A program made the position numbers and the translations under genes. Positions 33,100 to 46,201 of a DNA stretch of 64,000 nucleotides are shown here, one piece after another; position 1 is the first letter of the stretch; every line of letters starts with the position of its first letter. A model generated the notes under the pieces. The model worked only from the letters and a program-made list of their open reading frames with translations. It was not told where the DNA came from and ran no database searches. The DNA is from Gnetum montanum. Taxonomy: Eukaryota; Streptophyta; Gnetopsida; Gnetales; Gnetaceae. The stretch covers positions 524,810-588,809 of the forward strand of contig MNCI01012642.1 in NCBI GenBank assembly GCA_015680685.1, given 5' to 3'.

Positions 33100-34884
33100 T
33101 GCCTTCTTACTAGCCTAGGATTTAGAGCATACACCTCAGATTCCTACAAGTGTGACATAATAGTTCATATTGGTAAATATTACACCCACAATCATCATAT
33201 AATTTTGGCTCCATAACTTCTTCTACTATAGTAACCTTGCCCTTACCCCTTTGGTAGGCATGTTCAACTTCCTTCCTTCTCCTGTGATCACAATCACTAC
33301 TTTTCTATTTGGATTTTTCTGCAATTTTTAGTGCTATTTAGAATTTTTCATCCACATATTTTCACATGTTTTATAGTTGGTGAAAATTTTAGAAATAGAT
33401 TTTTGAATCAACAAGGTTTTTTGCTGCACCACTTCATTGAGTGATGCCTCCCTCTCACTGTCATAGAATCAGACCTTCCTTTTTTTGATGGAAGGGTCCC
33501 AGTTATATTTTTCAACACTTTCTTATTTATTCAATTCACCTTTTTCTTTTGCAACCTACTCAATTAGCCTTTGAACCTAATGGACCATTAGTTCTGATAG
33601 TCTCCTTTGGGCATAGACCCCAAGGGTTCTTCTTATTTCTGATTGGAGCCTATCTATGATATGGCAAAGCTACTTACATTGAGAATAACCATGGCTAGGA
33701 CATCTATGCAAAAGGGAATAATACATACCCATGGATACATCCAAGGGTTCATGTGTTCCTTGACATTAGCCTTGGATTTGATTTCTCAAATTGGACACTC
33801 TAAAGTATGTCTAATATTTGTCATTGAATAGCTCAAGCATTGTACTCCATCTGCTAATTGATTTCAGCTCCAAGGAGCGATACCAACTTTCTACTTCTTT
33901 TGTGAGTGTCTTGAGAAATAGCTTAAGTTTTTTCCAATCATTTTTGATGTTTCACAAGGCATAGGAATTGTGAAAGACTTGAAGATGGGTCTATGGATCT
34001 AAGTTATATCCCCCTCAAATCTAGGGATATTGTTCATATCCAACCTCTTAATTCTACTATCCTTCACATGCTTGGTTGGAATTCTAATTACCTTTGAGAT
34101 GTTTAACATGCTTCAAGTTGCTAGCAAAGGTTAAGCATCATCATTGTTTTGATGATTCCTATGATGTCCTCTGCTATCCCTTTATTCAAGGTAGGGCCTG
34201 CAATTATTGTTGTCCCACCATCCACCTTCATCACAATTGCATCCTATACGGTGTTGGTCAGATTTAGAGGAGAAAGAAGAAGATGTAGATGAAAAGGAAG
34301 AAGCAATACTACCACTATGGTATTTGCCACCTTCTTGTTTCTTGTCATGATAATGACCATTAGGTTTATCATCATTATGATGTTTGCTCGAGCCCTTGCT
34401 GTCACTCCCACTTTTGCCTAAACCTGAATTGTTGATAGTGGACTATAAATTTAAGTTCAAGCCTCCTTCATCGGAGTCAAGGGATGAAGAATCTTCATGT
34501 TGAGAACTACTAAAGGGAGGATACTCCTTGTCATTTTGATTTAGCAAGAACAAGGGGTTAGTGAACTATTTCCCCTTCATAGCTTCATGGTGCTTCTCTT
34601 GGTGTTGATCTCTTTTACGTTGTGATTTAGTGAGACAGTAGTCCCGATAGTCATGGTTCTGCACAACGTATTCATCATGAAGATCTTGGATGCCCAACCT
34701 CTTAAGAGTTTGGAGCAGCATTCTAGGAATAGATCAATTTGGAGGTAACACAATGTTACCCTTCATATCTCTCCAATGTAGCTATTTGTCCTGATGTAGG
34801 ATGAAGGTGAAATTAGGCACAAACTCATTTGAATTCTTACGACATTGGTAGTTTTGACTCATTATTCCTATGAGAGGAAGACAT
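33100..34884 (-). pseudogene. R3 gag, heavily decayed
   Basis: Starts MSSSHRNN at 34884, 145 nt inside the primer site as in R1. Recognisable parts: N-terminal NFTFILHQD and NIVLPP (about 34810-34740), a Ser/Asp/His-rich block with a serine run (about 34270), the capsid core in several frames between 34080 and 33560 (for example the LLHRCPSHGYSQ-like tract near 33690 and WYRSLELK near 33880), and tail sequence similar to the R4 gag. More decayed than R1 or R4. Confidence 0.7.
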
Positions 34885-35029
34885 TTTAGATTAAAAAAAA
34901 AACTCAGTGTGCTTTAATTATGATGATTATTAATTTTTATTTTTTGAATGATTGCAACTTTAGGGTTCATTCCAACAATCTCAAATAATATTCACTAAGT
35001 CCTAGATAACACATGTACCAAACTACAAG

Positions 35030-35047
35030 TCCTTGACAATGGTGCCA
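35030..35047 (-). promoter_or_regulatory. R3 primer binding site
   Basis: Sense TGGCACCATTGTCAAGGA; tRNA-Asp type with transition mismatches. Confidence 0.75.
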
Positions 35048-35048
35048 A

Positions 35049-35420
35049 TGATGAGTAACGATTAGACCCTATGCCCAACCATATGAATCACTAAGTGTTC
35101 ATGCATGATACTATTGAATTTCATGGACTTATAGCCTTCTAAGTACATTGGTCTTTAGGAAGTAAAACTTTAACTGTTGTAATCGTTGTCTTCCCAATTA
35201 CACTTGTGAAATGCAAAGGTACAGTTAAGTGCAACTTAGGCATATGATTTTTATCATTTTTATGTTTTATGTTCTAAGTCACCTAAGAATAAAAAATAAA
35301 GAATGAAAGGTATTTAATTTCTAATTTAATCTAACTAGCTAACATTTAACTAATCCTAACATAAGGATCTGTTCCCACTTTCCTTACACATCCTGAACAC
35401 ATTTAACACTACTGGGTTAT
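35049..35420 (-). repeat. R3 5' LTR, inner part
   Basis: Starts TGATGAGTAACG next to the primer site. Continues after R4 at 47108; together about 880 bp. Confidence 0.82.
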
Positions 35421-35780
35421 TGATGAGAAGAGAGGTACCCCTATATCCAACCATACGAATCACAAGAATTCATGTGTGATTTGGTTGAATTCCGTAGACT
35501 TTAATGACCAATTATGCTAGAGCTAATAGTTGAGTTCATGTTGTCCGTTTGTTGCCTTCCTAGTCTCACTTGTGAAATGCAAGTGTATGGTTAAGTGTGA
35601 CTGAGGCATAAGATTTTTATCATTTTATGTTTTATCAATTTGATTGCCTAAAATAATAATGAAAGTGAGAGTAATTAAATGCTAAGTGAACTATTCTCTA
35701 ATCTAGCCTAACATAAGTAATCATTCCTACTTCCCAGACACATCCTGAACTTCATGTAAACATTGCTGGGTTGTCAAATG

Positions 35781-37354
35781 TGTAACGACAGAAAACGTCG
35801 GCAGCTGGAAATACCGATCGAGGTTCCGTGTACACAGTTTTAACCACGGATCCGCGTGAGGGCTATGCTGGAAAAAGCGAATCCGTGGCGCCCTGAACGG
35901 TCTTGTCGATCAGACAGGGACTTACGGGTCAGTAAAACGATGAAGATTACAGATCTTTGCGTGCTGCGATTTGATTCGAGGGATCGTGAAATGGGAGGAA
36001 AATGACGTGGATGGATCGCTACGGTGATAACGTCAAACACGCCGAAAAGATGCTAATCGGGAGAGAAACGCGTGATTTTCAAAGATCTATGTTTCGATTC
36101 TTAAAAGAATGTATGATTTGTATGTCACGTTACAATGGGAGAGACCCCCAATAACTTGATGCAAAAATGAGCACAAAACAACAAGGAAACTGTCTAGACA
36201 GAAGTCCGATCTACCTCGTAGGCCAAAGTTGGGATGCAAGGATAGTCAAGCTCTGAAGTTTGCCGATCAACTGTTTCTGACCGGTAAAGTCTGCAAACTG
36301 GGCGAGACGATCTCACAATCCTCGTTCTGCTTCTTTTCTTTGAGTAGGTTCTGCTCAGGGCAGCGATCGCTAAAGGAGAAAGGTCATATCTTCCGCGAAG
36401 GAAGGATCTTTCCTGTTGCTAAGGCTCAGGCGCACTGTGCTCTGTTCTTGCTGAAGGATGGCGCTATTGGTAGTTGCCAAAAGGTTGCTCTTTGTTTCTC
36501 TGCTCAAGGTGATAAGCGCTTCCTTGCTCAGAAAATGCTCTTGCCCTTTCGACTTCTTGCCAACAAAAGTGATAAATGCTCTGGTGCTCAGAAAAATGCC
36601 TCTGCTTCTCTGATTTGCCAACCTTTGTATCTTTGTCAACTGAGGTATTTATAGGCCGCGACGCTCCGTGGAAAAGGTGCAACCCTGATGATGTGGGTCC
36701 CGGATATTTCGGGTTCCGTTGACATGACCATTTTAAGTCAGACTGTGACTACGCACAACACGCTCGTTTGCGTGTTGTGCGTGTGAAGAGCAGGTACATG
36801 TTGAGCGTGCTTCAATTTGCATTCAGGCTGTATTACACTCATTCGCGTTGCGTTGCGTGTATGAGCGTAATTCGGTATAAAAACAACAGGCTCAAAATTG
36901 TCTTACGCTCACTACGCAGCTGCGCGTAACAAAGCGTAAACAATGACTAATTTACGCTCACTACGCAGCTGCGCGTAACGAAGCGTAAACAATGACTAAT
37001 TTACGCTCACTACGCAGCTGCGCGTAACGAAGCGTAAACAATGTCTAATTTATGCTCACTACGCAGCTGCGAGTAACGAAGCGTAAACAATGTCTAATTT
37101 AGTGATGAAATACGCAATGATACGCATCGATGCGTAACGAGCGTAAAGACCAGTTATTCGTGCGCCACGAGAAAAAAGTGTCGAACTGTTGTGCCTCTCT
37201 AGACTCTACCTTTGACTATTTTGGAGCTTATTACGCTCATGACGCTGCCGTGCGTAATAGAGCGTAAACTTGTCCTTGGACAAAGTTGATGCACGCTCTC
37301 GCTTTAATTGCGAATCTTTGCCTGAGGCCGACCCGTAATTTTCACGGTGTTTCA
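35781..37354. mobile_element. GC-rich solo LTR in R4 LTR
   Basis: 1574 bp beginning TGTAACGACAG and ending GGTGTTTCA, flanked by a perfect duplication AAATG (35776-35780 and 37355-37359). The uninterrupted R4 LTR at 46574 confirms the empty site. TG...CA ends, a 5-bp duplication and no coding domain indicate a solo LTR; a TATA-like TATTTATAGGCC is at 36646 on the plus strand, which hints at plus orientation. Unlike all its surroundings it is rich in CpG, so it is likely the youngest insertion here. Open frames in 36229-36682 are on both strands and look like by-products of repeats. Confidence 0.8.
36903..37098 (+). repeat. Four 49-bp tandem repeats
   Basis: Units start at 36903, 36952, 37001 and 37050. 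Each has TTACGCTCACTACGCAGCTG, with the palindrome CGCAGCTGCG, and AGCGTAAACAATG. The TTACGC/GCGTAA hexamer also recurs outside the array from about 36860 to 37270. Confidence 0.92.
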
Positions 37355-37861
37355 AAATGCTAACCATTTTTGAGCTACCAAGTGTCACATGTATGTTTGA
37401 AGGGGTCGTGCTTGTGTATTTTAATTAATTGTTGAATGAATAACGTTAAATTTGAACTGCATGAAATCACAATGTATAAATGCATAAAGAAAGAAAGTCT
37501 CAAGTGTTGGAAGAATGAATAAAAGAGCTCTTCTTTATTCCCAACACAATGGTGTGTTTAGGTATATTAATGCTTGAATAAAGATCCAATTACACTTAGA
37601 CCTCCTACTATGGGCACTTGGGAAATATTCTAACTCTTGAATGAACAAACTACAAGAATTTCACTACTTGACTAAAAAAACTCTCTCCAAATTGTGTGCC
37701 CAAGGGCTATATTTATAGGCCCAGGAATACCCCGTAATATCGCATACTCGATATCGCATCTTAGGTTGCGATATTGCATACCTAATATCATGTACCTGAT
37801 ATCATAGCCACCTTGATATTAGATACCTGATATTGGGGCTCATGTAAAACATGATTCATTA

Positions 37862-37875
37862 TACCTCCATGACTA
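37862..37875 (-). promoter_or_regulatory. R4 polypurine tract
   Basis: Sense TTTAGTCATGGAGGTA against the 3' LTR; weakened by substitutions compared with R1 and R5. Confidence 0.6.
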
Positions 37876-38211
37876 AATGAAAACTTGTCCTTGAGTACAG
37901 AAGAAGAGGAATAAGTCCCTTAAAAAATATATTAGGAAGTATGGAAAGTTTGACTAACATGTAGAGTGACATAGAGGAAACAGAAAAATACAAAAGTGCC
38001 CAAGCATACATCATTACAATAGTGTACAAAATTGGGTGTTCATGACAATATGAAAGAACACCCTTAGATCCAATGGACATCCAACCCCTCTTAGTAACCG
38101 AAGAATGAGGGAGAGGTATTATAGATCCAACGGTCCTAAAAAATTTCCCGTGAGTGATATTGCTGCATCATCTTTGGTGAAGATAGTCCTACTTCTAGTC
38201 CATGCTTCCCA

Positions 38212-38241
38212 CTGCAATCACAAGAAATTCAATGATTAGTA
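38212..38241 (-). promoter_or_regulatory. Branch-point/acceptor-like site, R4
   Basis: Sense TACTAAT (38235-38241), then TTCTTGTGATTGCAG ending at 38212. Downstream GGGAAGCATGGACTAGAAG matches the R3 ORF3 start region, the ORF3 stub of R4 (to about 37876). Confidence 0.55.
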
Positions 38242-38573
38242 TATAAAGTGTAACACATAGTAGTTGAATACCTTGTCTCGTTAGTGGTTATACCTAGCTA
38301 AGTTTTGATTGTGGTAGATTGGTTGTTTAATAATGTTAGTGGTAAGATTGAAAAATAGGTTAGGTAAGAGAAGTGGTCCATAAAATTCAGAAAAAGCTTA
38401 ACATAAGGAATACTAAAAAGAGGGTATAGAAATTCACAATAATAAAAAGAAAGAATTCACTAAAAATAGTTGTAAAGATGCACATAATTGGATGACATTG
38501 ATGGGATAAATAAAATGAATTCGATTATAAAAATGTCTAAGGTTAAAGAACTTAACTTAATCAAACCAAAAGA

Positions 38574-38626
38574 TATGCAAGTGGGTCCTCCCCAAAGTAG
38601 GCATAGGCCTTTTATGCCCTTGCATA
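38574..38626 (-). ncRNA. Conserved foldable RNA block, R4
   Basis: Sense arms TATGCAAG/CTTGCATA, hairpin AGGC-CTAT-GCCT (loop differs from R1), hairpin TGGG-GAGGA-CCCA. Confidence 0.5.
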
Positions 38627-38629
38627 ACT

Positions 38630-39197
38630 TTAAACCAAGGAGTTTGTGAGCTTCGTGGATGATAAATGGTTATGGATGGTTTAAGTACAAAAGCCCAGAA
38701 GTAACTGACTGAGAATCCCGACACATCAAACTAGAACATCGAATCAAAACATGAAACCGACAATGAGGTAAGACATGAAGAGCATAGATGGATGAGATAG
38801 AGAATGGAATGGAGTTCCTAATCATGGTCACATGAAGTCCCTTGTGGAATTTGTGATTAAATGACTTGGTAGGGTCCATCCTTTGTCTAGACCAAAACTA
38901 ACCACTTTCAGTGACTTCACATCAACATTCTAAGACTAGTCCATCCCCTAAGACACAAGAATGATTTCACAAAATAACCACCATTTCAAATTGTAGAAGA
39001 AGTAGGAAGTGAGAAAGGGCCTTAGTTAGAGGAGACAAGACATGTTCCATAACTAGTGCTTGTACCCCTTTTATTTGGTCTAAGGGATGTGCTTTGAATT
39101 CCCATATTGTTGTTTTTTGAATGGGAACCACACCATGTAAAGACATATGTATTTTTGCATTTATCTTGTCCAATGGATGTGCTTTGAATCCTCATCT

Positions 39198-39232
<35 letters not shown>

Positions 39233-39879
39233 TTTGAGAGGACCACACCATGCAAGGACTTATTCAACTTCCTATTGTGGAATGATATAGAATGGTGAGA
39301 AGTTCATGTGAACACCCTTGCACAAAGGAAAATAGAAAAGCACAAAAAATACTGCATCCCTTTCACACCACACCCTATTTGAACCTTTGAATCCTTTCCA
39401 ATTTTGGAAATTACATAAGTCATAAATTTATTAAAGTTGTATTAATGAAAAAGGGATTGCACATTTCCAAAACAAGGAAAACCATAGAGTATGTGGATGG
39501 GTGGATGATGTGGACTCACTACCTATTACAGGAAAAGAAACCATATCTTAGTTGTTAGTAACGACATTCAAAGTTAGAAACTAGACATCAATAATCAAAT
39601 CACAAATGATACATACCATCATCGAGTAGCACATTACCATTGTACTGGGCACCTTATTAGCAAAAAGAGTAGAAAATTACACCAAACATAATAAAATATA
39701 AAAGAAAGTAAAAGATATTGAAGAAATATTAAATATACTAACAATTGTGTAAAACAAAAACTTAATGATCAATAACTTGAAAAAAAAAGATGTAAAACAA
39801 AGAACATGAAAAACAAAAATTTGTAAAACCAAAAATGTGTAAGACAAAAAGTTGAAAGACTAAGGAGCCACTTAAAGTA
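38630..39879 (-). other. R4 noncoding spacer after pol
   Basis: Counterpart of 11830-13080 in R1, with the same duplicated ACCACACCATG motif (near 39126 and 39241). A (CT)n run at 39197-39232 sits inside the second copy, where R1 has a T-rich stretch. Confidence 0.6.
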
Positions 39880-41300
39880 TTAGTATGGATGGCCATCTCT
39901 CCCATAACTAAGTTGGAAAGAGGAGAGTTGAAAGATTGAGCATGGTTGTCCATCTTGCAAGGTGTTTGTTGAGTTAGTTGGCTTAGGCTCATGGAAAGGT
40001 TTCAATTGTTGGATGTTGACTAATTACTTCTTGTCTGGGCTATCAGGTTTATATATGCTCATGGCCCAAAATTAAAAAGTCTCTTACTTGGTTCATTGAG
40101 GTACATGTGTAGGATTCTAGTAGAGAACCTTGTCTCTTGGTTGAAACTTGACTTTTCTTATCTTGAGGTCATGGAATTTCTTATTGAATGCCTTATGCAC
40201 TTTGTTGGATGATAGGGCCATTAATCAATTTTCATCTAGCAAGTTGAGGTTCATTAATCTTTCTTTTTGTGCTAGACTTAGATCCATGTCAAGGTCATAG
40301 GCTGTAGAGAGTATATGAAGCTTGAATTAAATGGGCAGTGTTGGTAGTTTTTTGTACATAAGCTCATAGGGAGAATAACCTATGGGAAGCTTCCATGTAG
40401 AGCGATAGGCCCAAAGGGCATCATTTAGTTTGATGCTCCAATCCCTTTGGTACTTACTAATAGTGTGTGTTAGAATTTTCGTAATCTCCCGATTAGTAAC
40501 TTCAGCTTGACCATTGGCTTGAGGGTGATAAGGTGTTGTGAGTTTGTGCTCAACCCCCAAGCACTCCATAAGTTTTTAGAAAGTGGCACCTATGAAATGA
40601 GTTCCATTGTCAGAAATTAATGCATGAGGCACACCAAACCTATTTATGATGTTCTGTTATACAAACTAAGCAGCAGTAGTGGATGTACAGTTGATGAAAG
40701 CTACTTCTTTTGCCCACTTAGTGAAATAGTCAATTGTGACTATTATATATGTCTTTCCATTTGACATAGGCATGATGGAACCCATAAAGTTAATGCCTCA
40801 AATATCGAATGGCTTGAGAGGTTGAATCCATTACTGTGGCACCTTCATTTGAGTTGTCATTCCACCATCTCTTTGATAATGATCACAAGCATGGATGAAC
40901 TGGTGTGCATCTTTAAAGATTGTTGGCTAGTAATATCCTACCATGAGGATTTTTATGGTCATGCATCTTCTAGCATAATGGCTCTAACAAAGGCCTTCAT
41001 GAGGGTCCTGGAGAACATGCAGTTGATCCATGTTAGGGACACACTAGCGTACCATACCATTAGGACATACTTTGTAAAGGTTCCCATTGATTTCCATGAA
41101 ATGCTTAACTTGGTGAAGAAACTGTTGTTTCTTCTAGGTGTCCAGCCCTCGTGGAAATTTTTGCTTGAGTAGATAAGTAAGAATGACATCATACCATCTT
41201 GGTTCATTAGGCATATGTGCATTAATAGCCCTTGTAAAGAGATATTCATCAAGAAATTGATTAGATAAGGGGTTCTCTTTCTCCTTGTCATCCCATCTTA
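39880..41300 (-). pseudogene. R4 integrase
   Basis: Best-preserved integrase in the window. Zinc-binding region about 41040-40880 (YYxPTIFKDAHQFIHACDHYQ, with one C replaced by Y). The core has NFMGSIMPMSNGKTYIIVTI, DYFTKWAKEVAF with the first catalytic Asp, LISDNGTHFIGATF with the second, and PYHPQANGQAEVTNREITKI with the Glu (40569-40327 is open). Then WAYRSTWKLPIGYSPYELMY, and a C-terminal part to LVNIQQLKPFHEPKPTN and stop at 39880. Stops remain, so inactive. Confidence 0.88.
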
Positions 41301-42530
41301 GCTGTGATAAGTGGGTGGCGATCACATTTTCACATCCTTTCGATCTACCATTGTGAGATTGAACTCTTGCAAAATCATGAGCCACTATATGACATGGGGG
41401 CTCACTGTTGGTTTATTCATTAAAAATCAGATGGTGCTATGATCTGTGTACATGAACACTTTATAACCAAGCACATAGTGTTTGAACTTTTCTAAGGTAA
41501 ACACCACCGCCATCAACTCTTTTTCTGTAGTAGTATAGTTTAGCTATGCATTTGCAATACTCTAGCTTTAATAGTAAATATAATATGGATGTCTTTGATC
41601 ATCCATCTATGTAAGAATTGCTCCCAAAGCATAATTTGATGCATCATTCATCACATGAAATGGCTTGGACCAATCAAGTGCTTGTAGCATTGGCGTCTCA
41701 ACAAGCTTTTACTTTAGTTGTTGAAATGTTGTTTCACATCTAGGGGTCCAAGAAAATGGTGCATCCTTTTTCGTTAATTCAACCAACAACATGAAAATTT
41801 TGGAAAAGTTCTTGATGAAGCGTTGGTAGTAGCCAGTATGACAAAGGAATGACCACACTTCTTTAACTATTTCTAGTTAATGGGTTATTCCTTGGATGAC
41901 CCTTATCTTTTCAGAGTTCACCTTGATTCTTACTTTCGAGATATGGCACCCCAATACTATGCCTTCTTGGATTGTAAGATGGCTAATTTGCCAATTGAGC
42001 TGGAGGTTTATTTTGACACATCTCCTTAACACCTACTTAAGATGATCTAGGGCTTGCTCAAATGTAGCTCTATAGGTAAAAAATTCATTTATAAAGGCTT
42101 CTACCATGCTACCAATTTGTTGTTGGGAAATGCTAAGGACTAATCATTGATATGTAGCTGGGGTATTACATAGACCAAATGCCATTTGACGATAAGTGAA
42201 AGTTCCCCAAGGACTTGTGAAAGTTATCTTCGCTTGGTTCTCTGGTATGATTTGGATTTGGTTATAGCCACTATAACCATCCAAAAAGCTATAGTAGTAA
42301 TGCCTAGAAATGATGTGTAGCACTTGGTCAACAAAGGATAATGGAAAATGATCTTTGAAATTTTTCATATTGAGTAGCCGGAAGTCGATGCACATCCACC
42401 ATTTACCTCCTTTCTTGGGCATGCTCACAAGTGGGCTAACCCACTCACTATCTACAACAGGGTAGATGAATCCCATCTTAAGGAGTTGCTTAATCTCCTC
42501 TTTGATAATCTAATTTACTTTAGGATTCAA
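41301..42530 (-). pseudogene. R4 reverse transcriptase and RNase H
   Basis: 42476-42144 is open: GFIYPVVDSEWVSPLVSMPK, CIDFRLLN, YSFLDGYSGYNQIQI (an RT core motif), FTSPWGTFTYRQMAFGL-CNTP. The catalytic box region near 42095 reads MVEAFINEFFTYRATFEQ, so the usual MDDF has changed to INEF. RNase H follows (about 41680-41300), with FHVMNDASNYALGAIL and VFMYTDHSTI-like tracts. Broken by stops. Confidence 0.82.
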
Positions 42531-42739
42531 TTATCGTTGTGGTTGTCGTTTCTGCTTAACAGCAGGGTTAGTGTATATCTGGTGCTAGTATATTTTTGGA
42601 TCTATTCCTGTGAGGTTAGAATATGACTAGGCAAAGGCTGTTGACCATTTTTCCATAACATTCATCAACATGTTCTTTTTTCCTGTAGCAAGTTTGGCAT
42701 TAATAATGACCAGCTTTTCATTTTTTAAGAATACATACT

Positions 42740-43560
42740 CTATTTTAGTCAGTAGTATCTTTAATTTAAGGGGTTATTGTTTGAAATTGTTAGGACTCTC
42801 CAACTCTCCCCAATTGATATCATCATTTACTCCCTTATAGAGATGGTGATGAACTTGCTCGAGTTCATTCATATTTGCAGCATAATCACACATTAGGCTC
42901 TCAGTAGGTTCCATGCACGATGCACTGCTACTAGAATCAACTGTTAGCCATTGGGTGCCTTCTTATTTTGTAGCTACTGTGTGTAGACATCTTTGAATTT
43001 CAGCTTCTAGTGCACACTGCTTGCATGCAAAGATAGATGTCTGCTTCACTGACCATAGCTTCTACACACAATGGCACCCTGAATCACTGTATCCAATACA
43101 TAGAACCGTCTTCTTCTTGATCTTCCCAAATTATTTCTTTGGATATCTCTAAGCAAAGATCTCTAATGCCCATTTTGACATCAATAGTTCATAACCATGT
43201 TCTTCCCATAATAATTGGGAAGTTGCCCTTGTAGTTCTCCATCTTGATTGCTAAGAAGTCGGTTAGATATGACCACCCATAAACGGTGGTCGCAATGTTT
43301 TCTACTAGTCCTAATGGAATAGTGATGGACTGGTCTGCCAACTCCAGCTTGATGTTGCTCTTCTTTAAGGGAGGAAGGCTCCACGTAGTGTACATCTCAT
43401 GCAAGATTAGATTAACATTGGAACTAGAGTCAAGAAGAGCTTTACAAGGCTCATTCTTAGCAATTTACAAATATACTAAAGGACTCTTGGGATCGGCTAA
43501 CTTTCTGGGTGGGTTACTGGCTTGAATTCAATTAGATACAACACGGGTCAACATCATGGT
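42740..43560 (-). pseudogene. R4 protease and linker
   Basis: Protease core: KALLDSSSNVNLI (the usual DLG reads DSS here), HEMYTTWSLPPLKKSNIKLE, then GWSYLTDFLAIKMENYKGNF and PIIMGRTWL. Linker MNELEQVHHHLYKG leads to RT. The lost Gly of the active site would itself inactivate it. Confidence 0.78.
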
Positions 43561-43639
43561 ATGGATTTGAGAGGGGTTTTCGTTTGAAGGGGACTTGAAT
43601 AAAGGTGATGTAGAGGAAGGTAAAGGAGTAGGGCCACCA

Positions 43640-46054
43640 ACCATTGGTGTGTCTGGTTACTTTAGTGGACTATGAGGTTGGAAGAAGGGTCTTTTCTTTG
43701 ATCATGGTTTCGACCCACTTGGTTGGCTAATTGGTTGCAGATTAACCACCCTCGTAGCATTTCTTTGCTGTGATTGGGTAGACAATTTACCCTGCATGGA
43801 TGGAGTAGGTGGTAGCTGTGTAGGAGGCAAAGGAGTAGGTGTAGGAATAGAAGGAGCATGAGGATAGTAGGTGGTGTTCCTCCTTGCATATGGTGGTTGG
43901 TAAACTTTAGAAGGGTAGTGGTGAGGTTGGTAAGCAACAACATGAATAGGAGAGTCCCATGGAGATGAAGGTTACTAAACATAATAACCATATGGATTTG
44001 GTTGCTGGTAGGGGTACTATTATCTTGAAGGTGCCAACACCCACGATTGTTTGCTGCCACTACTTGTACAATTCATAGGGTTGCAATGGAGTTCCACTTG
44101 GATAATACTACTATGGTTGGTGGAATTTTTGAGAGTTGCCTTGTGGATAAGACAATATTTTGGATGTTTGCCTTTGTGTGAGTCATGGATGTAAGGCATA
44201 CATCCTAGATTCTTGCATGTGTGACACAATTGGATAGCATCCCTTGGGATGTTTATACTGTTAGATGTCACACCTGACATCATCATCTAATTTGCTATCT
44301 ACAACCATCTCTATCACAGCCATCTTACCCTTACCCTTGGATATGGCATATTCAACTTCTGTACATCTTCGACACTCCCACTCACCACTTTATTCCTTAG
44401 ACTCTTTAACAATTTTTAAAACAACTTGAAACTTATTTTTCATGGAGTTCCATAATTGGTCAACCTTAGCCATAATTTTAGACTGAAATTTCTGGAGTGG
44501 TAAGGTTTTCTGATTAGCCACCTCATCTTTTGTTGACTCATCCTCATTGTCGTAAAATTGAAATCCACTTTTGCAAATGGAAGGATCCTTGTTGTATTCC
44601 TCTACACATTTTTGCTTTCTCAATTCTCCCTCCTCCCTGGCTACTTACTCAATTAACTTTTGGATCTGATGGGCACTTAACACTGTTAGTCTCCCTTGAG
44701 CATAGAAGCCAAGGATTTTTCTTGTTTCAGATCATAGCCTGTCTATAATATGGTGGAGTTGATCAAGCTAAGAATATTCATGGCTAGGACACTTATGCAA
44801 CAAAGAGTATTATCAGCCAATAGCAACATCCAAGGGCTCATGGTTTCCTTGTTTCCACCCTTGGATTTGCTTCCTCAGGTTGGACACTCAGGATTATGTT
44901 TGATATTTATCATTAAACACTTCTAACATTGTACTCCACCACTTGATTGATTCTGGTTCCAAGGACTGGTACAAGTTTTTTTCTTCCTTAATGAGTGTCT
45001 TTGGAAATAATTTCAACTTCTACCAATCATTCTCAATATTTTTCAAGGCACATGCATCTTGGAAGGCTTGGAGATGATTTTGTGGATCAGCGTCGTAGCC
45101 TCCCTCAAACTGAGGGATGTTGTTCATGTCCAACTTCTTTATTCTACTATCCTTTACATGCCTTGTTAAAATCCTCACAGCCTCTACAATGTTTAACATA
45201 CTCTGAGTGGCAAGTAGAGGTTCATCAAGGCCATAGTGATGCTGCCTATGATGTTCTCTACTAATCCTTCTTTCATGGCGGTGGGTCTCTCTGGATCACC
45301 CACACCTCCAATTGTGACTGTCCCAATAGTCCCTTCTATTATTTTGATCCCATCGGTCACCTCCATCATGGTCATGCCCTCTGTGGCCACGATATGAGCC
45401 AGATGAAGAAGAACAAGATGACGAAGGGGAAGAGGAAGGAGGGCTTACATTATGCCAACGTCTACTACCTTCTCTTCGATGATTGTGATCGTGTCTTCCA
45501 CTTGCCTTCTTGTCATGAGTTGCTCCTCCAAATTCATTTTTTTCATTGGATCCATTCCAATTAGAACTAGGATTATGAGTTGTGGATTGCATGTTCTGGT
45601 TGAGGGCCCCTTGACCAAAGTCAAAGAGAGGGATGTCATCAAAGGAAAAGTCCCTGGAGAAGTGTTCGCCTCCATCCAATGGGCCAAGTAGAGGTGGAAA
45701 AATTTTTGACCCCTTGCCCTTCAAAAGCTCATGTTGTTGCTCTAGTTGATGATCCTTTAACCTTTGTGCTTTAGTGGGATGGTAATCCCTTGAATCAGGA
45801 TCTCACATCTCATACTCCCCATGAAGGTGTTGAAGTCCATGTTGTGCAAGCATTAGTTGAAGCATAGATGGAACAGATCGATCTGATGGCAACACAATGT
45901 TGCCTTCCATGTCGCACCACTGCGACATTTCATCTTGATGTAAGAAGAATGTGAAGTTTGGTACATACTCATTAGGATGAGCATATACCACCCAGTATTG
46001 TTGATGCACTTGGTTTTTCCTGGGTGGAGATAGGCTCCTATGATAAGAAGACAT
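43640..46054 (-). pseudogene. R4 gag, broken
   Basis: Starts MSSYHRSLSPPRKNQVHQQ at 46054, then VVYAHPNEYVPNFTFFLHQD and NIVLPSDRSVPSMLQLMLAQ. A Ser/His/Asp/Arg-rich block with serine runs (45724-45296) follows. The capsid core lies at about 45160-44640 in several frames; after it come CVEEYNKDPSICKSGFQF and KVDQLWNSMKNKFQVVLKIV. The knuckle region is near 44270 (CHTCKNLGCMPYIHD lies just after it, in another frame). A Pro/Thr/His-rich tail to 43640 joins protease. Close relative of the R1 gag. Confidence 0.8.
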
Positions 46055-46201
46055 TTTATATTAGTGAATCTATATGCAGTGTGCAGTTAAGATTTAATTG
46101 AGTTATAATAATAGTTTTGTTTTTGTAAGATTTGACCTTAGGGTTTGAACAATGAGGTTACTAAGTTTCACTAAGTTTAGATAGTGCATGTAGAACTAAA
46201 G

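Larger units (their letters stand above)
35421..37861 (-). repeat. R4 3' LTR with insertion
   Basis: 35421-35780 and 37355-37861 together match 46221-47102. GATATC-type repeats lie at 37735-37830 at the U3 start, where R1 has its AT-rich minisatellite instead. Confidence 0.85.

Noticed and set aside
36229-36654. 141-codon open frame in the GC-rich insertion
   Set aside because: Overlapped by frames on the other strand and built on imperfect repeats (GCTCAG.., TTGCCAA..); typical chance ORF in GC-rich LTR DNA.
36903-37098. CRISPR-like regular repeats
   Set aside because: The 49-bp units are directly adjacent without unique spacers, in plant DNA; a simple tandem repeat.
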